A DNA stretch of 64,000 nt from a virus. This document shows positions 8,982 to 15,966 of the stretch, piece after piece. The position numbers and the translations under genes are program-made. Position 1 is the first letter of the stretch. The number at the start of each line of letters is the position of its first letter. The notes below the pieces were generated by a model that was not told the DNA's origin, made no database searches, and worked only from the letters and a program-made list of their open reading frames with translations. Location of the stretch: IMG/VR virus record IMGVR_UViG_3300033553_000478, positions 18,834 to 82,833 of that record. The stretch is one strand, 5' to 3'.

Positions 8982-9440
8982 TTATTGGTTATAATTAAAT
9001 TCAATAATAGTCCAATCATCAGCAATCATATCTGTCTGAGAAGCCAGCCAACCATTTACTATGGTGTTATCTGCAGCTTTCATGCAGATATAAGCTGTAA
9101 CCTTTACCTCTGTTTCCTCGCTTCCGTGAACGAAAAACTCTTTCACTTTCCTTGGAATAGAAACAGCTCTTTCAACTATTGACATTGGAAGAGTATCTTC
9201 TGGCCGAATAAACAGGAACATATTTTTCCCATTCCATCCAGATCTTTTAACCATACAGCCATCTTTTAAAGCTGCAATAGCTTCACCGAAATTACCCCGG
9301 CCAAGGTGTAATGATCCGTAAGGACCAGGAGAAGCTTGAGAGTCTAAATGATCAATAGCTTCTTGAACTAAATCAAGGGCGTTACCTCCATCGCCCGGAG
9401 ATCTTAATGCGTGTCGAATGTCTAACAGTCTTTGTTTCAT
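8982..9440 (-). CDS. tad2: DUF2829 / Tad2-type anti-Thoeris protein
   Basis: A 152-residue protein. Residues 50-148 match DUF2829: NFGEAIAALKDGCMVKRSGW, then NGKNMFLF, the strand YICMKAAD and the hallmark WLASQTDMIADDW. Tad2 proteins of this family bind the Thoeris signal 1''-3' gcADPR and stop the host NADase from being activated. About 48 extra N-terminal residues (ALDLVQEAIDHLDSQ) form a helical extension not typical of minimal Tad2. The gene overlaps the exonuclease gene by 4 bases. Family assignment is strong; the anti-defence activity is inferred from the family. Confidence 0.88.
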   Translation of the reverse strand: MKQRLLDIRHALRSPGDGGNALDLVQEAIDHLDSQASPGPYGSLHLGRGNFGEAIAALKDGCMVKRSGWNGKNMFLFIRPEDTLPMSIVERAVSIPRKVKEFFVHGSEETEVKVTAYICMKAADNTIVNGWLASQTDMIADDWTIIEFNYNQ

Positions 9441-10237
9441 AATGTTGAAAATTGAAGTTTATTTAAAAATTTATGTAAAGCTTTATTCCACCTGGCATCA
9501 GCCAGCGCGTTATGTTCATCTTTTTGTTGGGGATAATCAGGTAATGTTTTTACCCATTTATGGTGATCCTCCCGGGATATTGGAAAAGTTCCATTTTCGT
9601 GCATTCTCGCTCTTTCTGGCATTTCAATATGCCACATAGTAGCTTGAAGGGTAATTTCATCTTGCAGCTGCTTCAAGTCCAAGCAATACATAGGAAAACC
9701 CTTAGGCAGATCCATCATTGTACCGAATAACTGGCAGAAAACAACCCAATCATAATCGGCATAATACGCCCAGAACTCAGGTTCAGCAGGTATCTTAATC
9801 TCTTCCGGTGGATTCACAAACATCAACACTTCTGTAGCAATTTTCTTATTGCTTTTCCCGTAAAAATTGATCAATAATTTCAGGTGATATTTAGTAAAAC
9901 CTGCACCAGCTGTACCAAAATACCTTCTAACAAAATTTTGATCGTGAATTGATTCTGCTTTAAACTCCCGAAATATTGGAAGCAGTACATTCTTCCGGAT
10001 CCATTTGTTTTTCCAGGCGTGGTCCAGATTAAAATCTTTGGAAACAGCATAATACTCTCTGGAAGATTTATACTTATCAGAAGTATGTCCCTCCCGGGTA
10101 CTAAACAGAGGCGCTTCCTCTGAAACAATCCCTATACTTATCAGATCAATAGTTGGTTTGGTCTTGCCATAAGTGTAACCAAAAAACTTTTTAGGTTGGG
10201 GCCCCTCAATAAATTCAGTGTCTAAATAATATCTCAT
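9437..10237 (-). CDS. DEDDh-type 3'-5' exonuclease
   Basis: A 266-residue protein with the exonuclease fold of the DnaQ/RNase T superfamily. Exo I is YYLDTEF (D6, E8), Exo II is YYADYDWVVF (D161 or D163), and Exo III is EHNALADARW (H242, D247), the DEDDh arrangement. No polymerase domain is attached. It may act in DNA or RNA degradation during infection or as a proofreading partner. It is transcribed just before the Tad2 gene. Confidence 0.85.
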   Translation of the reverse strand: MRYYLDTEFIEGPQPKKFFGYTYGKTKPTIDLISIGIVSEEAPLFSTREGHTSDKYKSSREYYAVSKDFNLDHAWKNKWIRKNVLLPIFREFKAESIHDQNFVRRYFGTAGAGFTKYHLKLLINFYGKSNKKIATEVLMFVNPPEEIKIPAEPEFWAYYADYDWVVFCQLFGTMMDLPKGFPMYCLDLKQLQDEITLQATMWHIEMPERARMHENGTFPISREDHHKWVKTLPDYPQQKDEHNALADARWNKALHKFLNKLQFSTL

Positions 10238-10249
10238 TTTTCTTCTTTG

Positions 10250-10405
10250 TTACGCAAACCAAATCACTACCAGTCCTACACCGATAGCACATATAATTAC
10301 AAAATACAAGTAAGTAATCCTCTCAAGATTGCGACGCCAGAATTTCTCCCAATTCATTTTCATTACATCATCTATCTTAAGTTCCACTTCTTTACTTCTT
10401 CTCAT
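10250..10405 (-). CDS. Small single-pass membrane protein
   Basis: A 51-residue protein: a charged N-terminal half (MRRSKEVELKIDDVM), Trp/Arg-rich juxtamembrane residues, then one hydrophobic segment (YLYFVIICAIGVGLVVIWFA) that ends the protein. It is a C-tail-anchored or single-TM peptide with a probable cytoplasmic N-terminus. Function unknown; a lysis or membrane-exclusion role is possible. It fills the 170-base gap between the exonuclease and the 80-residue gene. Confidence 0.6.
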   Translation of the reverse strand: MRRSKEVELKIDDVMKMNWEKFWRRNLERITYLYFVIICAIGVGLVVIWFA

Positions 10406-10408
10406 TCT

Positions 10409-10651
10409 TTACTTTTTTTCCTTCCCCACAAAAGAGTTGAATAGATTTGATGTTATCTGTGGGTACTGGTACTCTAAAAACTCTACCTCTGGGGTAGAGT
10501 TTAAGAGGATAATACCTTGGGTTTTCCAGCGTTTCATAAATTCATCCACGTCGAAGTCTTCTGGTATTTGAGCTACAGGATAAACCAATATACTTGCATC
10601 CTCAAAGGTTAGATACTGCAGTCCTAAAATCGGGTGATAGTGAAAGAACAT
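10409..10651 (-). CDS. Unknown 80-residue protein
   Basis: Mixed alpha/beta (ASILVYPVAQIP, then FMKRWKTQGIILL). No family recognised. Its start overlaps the previous stop by one base, as is usual in this operon. Confidence 0.6.
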   Translation of the reverse strand: MFFHYHPILGLQYLTFEDASILVYPVAQIPEDFDVDEFMKRWKTQGIILLNSTPEVEFLEYQYPQITSNLFNSFVGKEKK

Positions 10652-10938
10652 TAATGCCTCGGCTTAATTAAAATGGATCCCTCGTGATTTTTATTTGTGA
10701 TAAATCCGCGATGCTCAGCCAAAAGCCTACGAATAATCGTATCTCTTAAGTGGTCTTGACAGTGATTTCCGTATTCTGCGTCAGGATCAATAAATACTTG
10801 GTCTTTTTTGAAGCCATATACTTTTGCTTCATTATTTCTATCCAAATGTGGCACTATAATTAGCCCTTTATTCTCAGGCTTGAAAATAGCTTGAATAGCT
10901 TCATCTACTGTTCTGGTAGTTTTTCCGTCTCTGCGCAT
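10651..10938 (-). CDS. Unknown 95-residue protein with GKTT motif
   Basis: The N-terminus RRDGKTTRTVDEAIQAIF followed by GLIIVPHLD resembles the start of a P-loop protein (GKTT then a hydrophobic strand), but the first Walker A glycine is missing and the protein is far too short for an ATPase. It may be a stand-alone remnant or an unrelated fold. Same operon as its neighbours. Confidence 0.6.
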   Translation of the reverse strand: MRRDGKTTRTVDEAIQAIFKPENKGLIIVPHLDRNNEAKVYGFKKDQVFIDPDAEYGNHCQDHLRDTIIRRLLAEHRGFITNKNHEGSILIKPRH

Positions 10939-11064
10939 TTATTTAAGTTTGTATTGGTTGATTTTCTTACGCATATCTGAAGCCACACCCAGCTTCAATC
11001 TCCAATCCTTAGATAGTTTCACCCCCAGTTTAAACTTGCTGAGCAGCTTTTTAAACTTTCTCAT
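10939..11064 (-). CDS. Small basic protein
   Basis: A 41-residue, lysine-rich peptide (MRKFKKLLSKFKLGVKLSKD) that exactly fills the space between two genes and overlaps the upstream one by 14 bases. Function unknown; its charge suggests nucleic-acid or membrane contact. Confidence 0.45.
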   Translation of the reverse strand: MRKFKKLLSKFKLGVKLSKDWRLKLGVASDMRKKINQYKLK

Positions 11065-11248
11065 TGTCCAGACAGTATACTAATTTGTTAATACAGTTTT
11101 GCACAGACTTCAGATCATCTACAGAAACTTCTTTGTTTCTGAAAGCAATATCGAATCTTAATTGATTCTTATCGTAAAATAGAACCGCATTGCCATGATC
11201 AAATCTATAGAGGCCAACACCTCTTTCCAATGAATTGTCCTCAGCCAT
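11051..11248 (-). CDS. Unknown 65-residue protein
   Basis: Beta-strand-rich N-terminus (GVGLYRFDHGNAVLFYD) and a helical C-terminus. No family recognised. Its start shares a base with the stop of the upstream small gene (TAATG). Confidence 0.6.
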   Translation of the reverse strand: MAEDNSLERGVGLYRFDHGNAVLFYDKNQLRFDIAFRNKEVSVDDLKSVQNCINKLVYCLDNEKV

Positions 11249-11397
11249 TACTTACGCTTCTTTTTCTTAGGAGTAGTATTTGAACCGCGGCGATACTTCC
11301 CGTATTTAGCATCATTAGATTCCTTTTCGACTTCATTTTTGTAATCTTCTTCTTCTGTAAAGATCTCAGGATTATTATAGCCTCTATTTGTATTCAT
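11248..11397 (-). CDS. Small charged protein, first gene of the minus-strand operon
   Basis: A 49-residue hydrophilic protein with an acidic middle (EIFTEEEDYKNEVEKE) and a strongly basic tail (TTPKKKKRK). It is probably disordered. It is the first coding gene of the leftward arm, following a candidate promoter at 11416-11447. Confidence 0.55.
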   Translation of the reverse strand: MNTNRGYNNPEIFTEEEDYKNEVEKESNDAKYGKYRRGSNTTPKKKKRK

Positions 11398-11415
11398 AAC
11401 TTAACAATGTTTTGG

Positions 11416-11447
11416 CTAATGTAGTTAAAAACGTCATAATGTCGCAA
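11416..11447 (-). promoter_or_regulatory. Candidate promoter of the leftward operon
   Basis: On the minus strand a TTG (11445-11447) is followed after 21 bases by TACATTAG (11416-11423), which differs from TAnnTTTG at one position. It lies between the tRNA-like terminator and the first coding gene. Confidence 0.35.
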
Positions 11448-11465
11448 GGGCAAGTGTAAAAATTT

Positions 11466-11500
11466 CAAAAAAAAATGCCCGTAGCAATAACTACAGGCAT
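11466..11500 (-). terminator. Intrinsic terminator after the tRNA-like RNA
   Basis: On the minus strand ATGCCTGTAG, loop TTATTG, CTACGGGCAT form a 10-position stem with one mismatch, followed directly by a run of nine T. It ends 3 bases after the tRNA-like RNA. Confidence 0.8.
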
Positions 11501-11502
11501 TG

Positions 11503-11607
11503 TGCAGAGGGCAGGGATCGAACCTACACGATAAATTTGTCTATTGCTACCTATCAAGCCAACCGTTGCGACCGGTACACTGCGGCTTCCACTTTCGCCA
11601 CCTCTGC
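11503..11607 (-). tRNA. tRNA-like RNA, atypical
   Basis: A 105-base element with a perfect 7-bp acceptor stem (GCAGAGG with CCTCTGC, discriminator A), TG at positions 8-9, a D-arm like class II tRNAs (GCG stem, GTGG in the loop) and a good T-arm (GTAGG TTCGATC CCTGC). Between the D- and T-arms lie 53 bases, too many for a normal anticodon and variable arm. The best anticodon hairpin is ACCG-GTCGCAA-CGGT, only 4 bp, giving CGC in the anticodon position. No CCA is encoded. It may be a diverged class II tRNA, a pseudo-tRNA or a tRNA mimic. Amino acid not assigned. Confidence 0.55.
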
Positions 11608-11860
11608 CATATATCGTTTTAACCCTTTAGCTTCGATCGAATTCGATTTCGTGAGCTAAGGTACTCTGCGACAGATTGACGCGCAAGAAAAATCTCGAAA
11701 AATTTCAAAAAAAATTTCCAGAATTTGTACGGGCGAGTGGTTAATAGTGAATTATCCCCCACCCTTCTTTCGTTTTTGGGGTGCCCCCGGCTTCGCCGGA
11801 AACTCAAAAAAGAGAGTCCGATAGGGTATCGGGCGATATAATCTCATAAACATAAATCAA
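11608..11860. promoter_or_regulatory. Divergent intergenic control region
   Basis: A 253-base gene-free stretch between the leftward tRNA-like RNA and the first rightward gene. It contains a GC hairpin (CCGGC TTC GCCGG, 11787-11799), an inverted repeat CCGATA GGG TATCGG (11818-11832), and TATAAT at 11837-11842, 18 bases before the ATG at 11861. No TAnnTTTG box was seen on either strand. It is likely to drive both genome arms, perhaps by the virion polymerase. Confidence 0.5.
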
Positions 11861-12130
11861 ATGAGAAATCCATTCACTTCCAGCGCCATTAGGCGCAACA
11901 CTGCAACTGTAATCTCTACGGTTGCCAAGCACTCACACTTCATAGTTCAGTCTTCAGCTGATGCTATTGCACACACTGAGGGCTACCTCAACAGCAAGCT
12001 CACAGCTATCAACGCTGAGCAATCTGTCAACCATCGCAGGTTATCTACCAAGATCACCCAAGCAGCCATCCAACAGAGGGCAGCTAAATTGACTAATAAC
12101 CTTACCTCACGCTTCACAGCAGCTGAGTAA
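11861..12130 (+). CDS. Unknown protein, paralogue of the gene at 15294
   Basis: An 89-residue protein. It aligns with the 104-residue protein at 15294: both start M-(R/K)-N-P-F, then a T-V-I-S-x-V segment, an H-F-(I/L)-x-x-(S/T)-S-A-D motif and an N-K-L-T-like helix. It is mainly helical with many Ser, Thr and Gln. As the first gene of the rightward arm it should be among the earliest expressed. No function can be given. Confidence 0.7.
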   Translation: MRNPFTSSAIRRNTATVISTVAKHSHFIVQSSADAIAHTEGYLNSKLTAINAEQSVNHRRLSTKITQAAIQQRAAKLTNNLTSRFTAAE

Positions 12131-12161
12131 ACTCAATAACAAATCACTTAAATCATTTATT

Positions 12162-12311
12162 ATGACAACTATCTATCAAGTATTGAAAGCATTCGCCCTA
12201 TTAACATTCGTATTCATCTGTCTATGGACAGGATACCTGTATGTTCCACTCATCGTAATGATGTGCCTTGGCATCTGGGCAATAGTATTAACCTTCAAAA
12301 CTTCCAAGTAA
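12162..12311 (+). CDS. Small two-TM membrane protein
   Basis: A 49-residue protein with two hydrophobic segments (LKAFALLTFVFICLW and VPLIVMMCLGIWAIVL) separated by a short turn and a basic C-terminus. Its stop overlaps the next start (TAATG). It could be an early membrane-modifying or holin-like protein; unproven. Confidence 0.6.
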   Translation: MTTIYQVLKAFALLTFVFICLWTGYLYVPLIVMMCLGIWAIVLTFKTSK

Positions 12312-12454
12312 TGGACCAACATCTATTCTCCGCACCAAGCTATCCTGAAAGGATCATCACCACTGTTCGAGCTGTTCACAAGTTCGACACACGTGAAGAG
12401 GCAATTGCGTGGCTCGCAAGCAAACCAGCCGATAAAACTCAAGAAGAGGCATAG
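12311..12454 (+). CDS. Unknown 47-residue protein
   Basis: Starts at the ATG overlapping the previous stop (MDQHLFSAPSYPERI). The C-terminal half is helical (KFDTREEAIAWLASKP) and looks like a small compact domain. A longer in-frame start upstream at 12224 would lie inside the preceding gene and is rejected. Confidence 0.55.
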   Translation: MDQHLFSAPSYPERIITTVRAVHKFDTREEAIAWLASKPADKTQEEA

Positions 12455-12498
12455 CCTCATTAATAAACTCAAGAATAATAACTATTAAATTCAAGATT

Positions 12499-12921
12499 AT
12501 GAAAACTTCAAGACCGCGTATCAATCGTTATGACCACATCAACGTACTTCACGAAGATGCACCCATCTACATTCTGGACAACACCAAGCGCAAGCGCAGG
12601 ATCCCAGCTGTAGTAGTAGCATCACTACGTGATAACCAACGTATGCCATCATACACCAAGGCCTGCAATGATCTATTCCCATATCGCAAGATATCTGCAA
12701 TGATCATCAGAGCCATCAACAAAGGCAAAGCCTTCACCTATCGTAATGATAACCTCAGCGATGAGGTAGCACTCGATACCACTCCTGTTCACAGAACAGC
12801 AAACATCACCCAGGAGTTCATCGAGCGGCAACGCGAGAGCATCAAGAACTACGGCAAGCGACTTCCCAAGAATGAAGAAAGCCAGGCATCAGCCCAGCTT
12901 CCTATTCTTCAAGTTGCGTAA
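12499..12921 (+). CDS. Unknown basic protein
   Basis: A 140-residue protein rich in Arg and Lys (DNTKRKRRIPAVVVASLRDN) with a predicted helical core and a Gln/Ser-rich tail. No family recognised. It may bind nucleic acid. It is the last rightward gene before the divergent regulator. Confidence 0.65.
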   Translation: MKTSRPRINRYDHINVLHEDAPIYILDNTKRKRRIPAVVVASLRDNQRMPSYTKACNDLFPYRKISAMIIRAINKGKAFTYRNDNLSDEVALDTTPVHRTANITQEFIERQRESIKNYGKRLPKNEESQASAQLPILQVA

Positions 12922-12996
12922 CCAGCGCCAGAAAATCAGATGTCGAAGACAATGAATTAAACAGGAACCAGTAAAGAAGAGCAACAAATATAATGA

Positions 12997-13395
12997 TTAT
13001 TTATAATCAAGCTGGCCCATATTAACAGGTTTTTCACGCTTTAGCTTAAACAATCTGTGCAAATAATCCAGCTGCCTTCTACTGGTGTATCTAATCCGCA
13101 ACGGACTAACATAATGGTCCTTGCCCTGATACACTATGAAGCCTGTATCTACAAGCTCCTTCCTATACTTAGAGAAATGCTGAGATCTTTCGAAGCCAAA
13201 ATCACTGTAATCACCTGTAACTATCAGGTCTTGCACATCAAGGCCAGCTCCAATACGCTGTATAATATCCATTAGGAGCTTACGAGCAGCCTTGCTGAGG
13301 TTCGCATAAGCCTCAAGGCTATCAGCACATAACTCAAAAGTTCTCTTGCGGTTTATTAAGTCTGAGGTAACTCTGTTCTTAATCATATCGACCAT
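12997..13395 (-). CDS. Winged-helix DNA-binding regulator
   Basis: A 132-residue protein and the only leftward gene inside the rightward arm. The helical core (AARKLLMDIIQRIGAGLDV) followed by FSKYRKELVDTGFIVYQGKD and a basic wing (SPLRIRYTSRRQLDYLHRL) fits a winged helix of the kind seen in plasmid replication initiators and phage repressors. Its promoter (13487-13518) lies beside three palindromes at 13534-13622 that would suit a dimeric regulator of this size. It probably controls the rightward arm or the repeat-rich region. It could also be a replication initiator that binds the nearby repeats. Confidence 0.65.
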   Translation of the reverse strand: MVDMIKNRVTSDLINRKRTFELCADSLEAYANLSKAARKLLMDIIQRIGAGLDVQDLIVTGDYSDFGFERSQHFSKYRKELVDTGFIVYQGKDHYVSPLRIRYTSRRQLDYLHRLFKLKREKPVNMGQLDYK

Positions 13396-13486
13396 AATTT
13401 AGCGGGGGAGGAAATTTCCTATTTAATTATTAATATTCATTTGTCTTCATTTCAATTAATCTTCATCTTGTCTGATTACGCAGTAG

Positions 13487-13518
13487 CAAATATAGAATTA
13501 TTTAATTCATATCTGCAA
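13487..13518 (-). promoter_or_regulatory. Promoter of the winged-helix gene
   Basis: On the minus strand TTG (13516-13518), a 21-base spacer and TATATTTG (13487-13494) match the Bacteroidota promoter. It points at the gene starting at 13395. Confidence 0.65.
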
Positions 13519-13533
13519 ATCAATTAAAAAAAA

Positions 13534-13622
13534 GTTACACAAATCTATGTAACTATTGCAAAAAAAAAGTTACACACATCTGTGTAAGTCCTGAATATAA
13601 AAGTTACACACATCTGTGTAAC
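13534..13622. promoter_or_regulatory. Three palindromic operator-like sites
   Basis: Three 20-bp copies of GTTACACACATCTGTGTAAC-type palindromes lie at 13534-13553, 13569-13588 and 13603-13622. The first differs in three central bases and the second ends in G. Spacing is 35 and 34 bp, and each copy follows an A-rich tract. They lie just upstream of the leftward regulator promoter and before the rightward box at 13665. They are likely binding sites for the regulator or a replication initiator. Confidence 0.75.
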
Positions 13623-13664
13623 CGATATCGCCGCAATCGACTGACAATCAATACATTCTAAAAA

Positions 13665-13672
13665 TAAATTTG
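13665..13672 (+). promoter_or_regulatory. Candidate rightward -7 box
   Basis: TAAATTTG matches TAnnTTTG; no TTG is at the right distance upstream. If used, the transcript would have a leader of about 300 bases carrying the 12-bp repeats. Confidence 0.35.
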
Positions 13673-13750
13673 AACGTATTACTATATATGTCTGTCAAGG
13701 ACAGGATAAATCTTGTACACACAAGCTCAAATCAATCTCAATAAATACAT

Positions 13751-13906
13751 CTTGAGAATATCTGTAGAATGTCTGTAAACAAACGGTAAGCGCTACACGC
13801 TTTTCTCTTGGGGAATTCTCTTGAGAAACACCTTGAGAAGTATCTTGAGATAACTCTTAAGAACATCGGTTGCAACATCTATCAAGCATCTATCGAAATA
13901 TCTATG
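13751..13906. repeat. Short tandem repeats with 11-12 bp period (iteron-like)
   Basis: Copies of CTTGAGAA or close variants start at 13751, 13807, 13820, 13832, 13844 and 13856; the last five are spaced 12-13 bp. A second family, ATCTATC or ATCTATG, starts at 13877, 13888 and 13900. All lie in a 589-base region without a gene (13396-13983). One repeat per helical turn suggests cooperative protein binding, as in iterons of a replication origin or an enhancer-like control region. Confidence 0.6.
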
Positions 13907-13983
13907 ATAATTCGGTAATCAATCTCGTATGGCTATAGTAGTCATACGCTCAAAAATTGTTGAATCATTTAAGTTAAAACGTT

Positions 13984-14445
13984 ATGAACAATTCAGTAAG
14001 CATCCACGAAGTAGTAATTGGTTACAAGGTTACATCTGTAAACTTTGCTAAGCAAGTCTGTAATGTCACTGTCTTCGTAGACAGGGATAAGTCTGGTACT
14101 GGTAAGGAGCAGAACTTTAAGAAAGTGAAGCTATCAAGTCTATTGGCTTGGAGGCTTCAACACCAAGAAGATCGTTACACGATCGGGAAATGGTATTGTG
14201 GTTACAATACCTCTGAGAACAGGAAAGAGAATCCTTTCCAAATAATTAAATATACTGATAAGGTCACCTTTGAAGAATGTTTAATGATCGCTCCTGTGGA
14301 ACAAAGGAGCAAATACACTCCTGTCAGCTATGATGCCTTTGGCAACAAGATGGTAGGAGATATTAAGTACAGATTTCATAAACGAGAGTTTTATACTCGA
14401 TGGAGAAATTTAGTACGAACAAATAAAAAGTTTGAGAAAGCTTAA
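13984..14445 (+). CDS. Unknown 153-residue protein
   Basis: Mixed alpha/beta, basic, with many aromatic residues (RYTIGKWYCGYNTS). No family recognised. It follows the repeat-rich region and is closed by a strong terminator at 14458, so it forms a one-gene unit under the control of that region. Confidence 0.7.
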   Translation: MNNSVSIHEVVIGYKVTSVNFAKQVCNVTVFVDRDKSGTGKEQNFKKVKLSSLLAWRLQHQEDRYTIGKWYCGYNTSENRKENPFQIIKYTDKVTFEECLMIAPVEQRSKYTPVSYDAFGNKMVGDIKYRFHKREFYTRWRNLVRTNKKFEKA

Positions 14446-14457
14446 ATAAATAACAAT

Positions 14458-14494
14458 GCCCTTCACCCCTTACGGGGGTGAGGGCTTTTGTTTT
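14458..14494 (+). terminator. Intrinsic terminator
   Basis: GCCCTTCACCCC, loop TTAC, then GGGGGTGAGGGC followed by TTTTGTTTT. A strong GC stem with a T tract, directly after the 153-residue gene. Confidence 0.88.
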
Positions 14495-14606
14495 ACTTCC
14501 CTTTAATAAACTCATAAACACCTATCCTCTGTGACATATCGCAGTGGATCCTATTACCAATCAATAATTATTCTATAAGCTGGCGAGCATAGTACGCCTC
14601 AAGATT

Positions 14607-15266
14607 ATGAAAACTACAATCCTTGTATCCGCTAAATTCATTGAAGTAACAATCTCTGGTATCACTATCGTGATCAATCCAAAGAATCTATTCAAAGATC
14701 TGCAAACTCTCAAAGCATTCTGGAATAACATTATTCCGGAAGAGCGCAAAGAGAGTGTAGCTGGTTTTGGCTTCGATGAGTTCCTTGAGAACATCGAGAA
14801 ATACAAACCATTTGTTGAGACCTTTATGGAATGCTTCACATTCCAGGACGGGGCCAAATCAACAATGATCATAAATGAAGATGGCACAGTTAATATGCAT
14901 AGCACTGCTCAGTCAGCCACATTCAACTTCAAAAAATACATCCAGCTGCTATCTGATATCAGTAAGCTGCAGGAGGAATCATTCAAAGCTAAATACGAAG
15001 CTGAGGAATCCGAAGAAGAAGAGCACAGGTACTGGTTCCAAGTGGAATCTTGTACTCAACCTGTAACAGCTCATAACCTTGCTGAAGCATTAGAGTTTGA
15101 CGTAGATCAAATCCTCGAAGCTGTAACAGAATTCGCTGATGAGAATGTACATCCTCACGAGCATTTAACCAGAACTAAAATACATATGTTCTCTGAAGCA
15201 TTCAGATGGAAATGCATTATACAACGTGATGGTGAGGTAACAATCATTAACACCTCAGCTGAATAA
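14607..15266 (+). CDS. Unknown acidic protein
   Basis: A 219-residue acidic protein with a central Glu run (EAEESEEEEHRYWFQVES). The N-terminal half looks like a beta-strand pair followed by helices; the C-terminal half is mixed. No family recognised. It starts a run of closely spaced early genes. An acidic DNA-mimic or inhibitor role is conceivable but not supported by any motif. Confidence 0.65.
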   Translation: MKTTILVSAKFIEVTISGITIVINPKNLFKDLQTLKAFWNNIIPEERKESVAGFGFDEFLENIEKYKPFVETFMECFTFQDGAKSTMIINEDGTVNMHSTAQSATFNFKKYIQLLSDISKLQEESFKAKYEAEESEEEEHRYWFQVESCTQPVTAHNLAEALEFDVDQILEAVTEFADENVHPHEHLTRTKIHMFSEAFRWKCIIQRDGEVTIINTSAE

Positions 15267-15293
15267 TAACTATTAATCCTTAATTCAATTCAA

Positions 15294-15608
15294 ATGAAAA
15301 ATCCATTTAAAAAAGGCACTAAGCTTGCCACCGTTACCAGTAAAGTTATATCTCACGTAATGGGAGATTTTCACTTCTTATTCAAAACCTCAGCTGACAT
15401 AACAGCCAGGGCTGAATCAAAGATCGTGAACAAACTTACCGGACGTGCACCTTCCTCAGTCATTGAGGACAGGCACAATCGTACTGAGGCCACTCAGACG
15501 ATGATCATTGACAAGTCTAAACAACTTGGCAAAACCCTCACCTCATTCTTCCACGCAGTGGATGATGCAGCTGTGGACGCAGTTCAACAAACTGAATTCA
15601 ATAACTAA
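15294..15608 (+). CDS. Unknown protein, paralogue of the gene at 11861
   Basis: A 104-residue helical protein related to the 89-residue protein at 11861 through M-x-N-P-F, the V-I-S-x-V segment, H-F-x-F/I-x-x-T/S-S-A-D and the following N-K-L-T helix. It differs by a Pro/Ser linker and a longer C-terminus (FFHAVDDAAVDAVQQ). It overlaps the next gene by one base. The duplication within 4 kb suggests a useful early function. Confidence 0.7.
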   Translation: MKNPFKKGTKLATVTSKVISHVMGDFHFLFKTSADITARAESKIVNKLTGRAPSSVIEDRHNRTEATQTMIIDKSKQLGKTLTSFFHAVDDAAVDAVQQTEFNN

Positions 15609-15964
15609 TGAAGAAGTCAACTAAAGGTGGCCTGATGTTCCTTGGAATAATCGTGGCTGCCTTTATGATTGGCGACTATATCCTATCAGCAACATTCTTT
15701 GGAATCGTTATGCTGGTAGGCTTAGTCGTCCTCGTAGAATCAATGAGCCCATTAAAATGGTTCGTAAGAAAAACATCAAAAATAATTGATGTATTAATCT
15801 TCGGAGTAACCGCAATATCAATGGCCTCTTTCGGACTCAATATGACCGCCGCTCTAACAATAGCAGGGGTGGGATATACTTTAGTCTATGCACCCTACTT
15901 GCGTGAGCAATCACCTAAGAAACAGCCAAGAGCTGATTACAGTCAAAACTTCAATCGTAAATAA
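15608..15964 (+). CDS. Small multi-pass membrane protein
   Basis: A 118-residue protein with about four hydrophobic segments: GGLMFLGIIVAAFMIG, FFGIVMLVGLVVLVES, IIDVLIFGVTAISMAS and ALTIAGVGYTLVYAPY. The tail is polar and basic. It is coupled to the preceding paralogue gene. Role unknown; probably in the host inner membrane. Confidence 0.7.
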   Translation: MKKSTKGGLMFLGIIVAAFMIGDYILSATFFGIVMLVGLVVLVESMSPLKWFVRKTSKIIDVLIFGVTAISMASFGLNMTAALTIAGVGYTLVYAPYLREQSPKKQPRADYSQNFNRK

Positions 15965-15966
15965 TT

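Noticed and set aside
8972-9025. Longer N-terminus for the co-chaperonin-like protein
   Set aside because: The extra 18 residues overlap the Tad2 gene by 44 bases and read as a hydrophobic stretch unlike the rest; the ATG at 8971 has the usual leader.
10651-10938. P-loop ATPase
   Set aside because: The GKTT motif lacks the leading glycine and there is no Walker B; at 95 residues it is too short.
11503-11607. Suppressor tRNA
   Set aside because: The only candidate anticodon (CGC) is not complementary to a stop codon, and the arm itself is poorly formed.
13534-13622. CRISPR array
   Set aside because: Only three short palindromes with 14-15 base gaps, no unique spacers of normal length and no cas genes.
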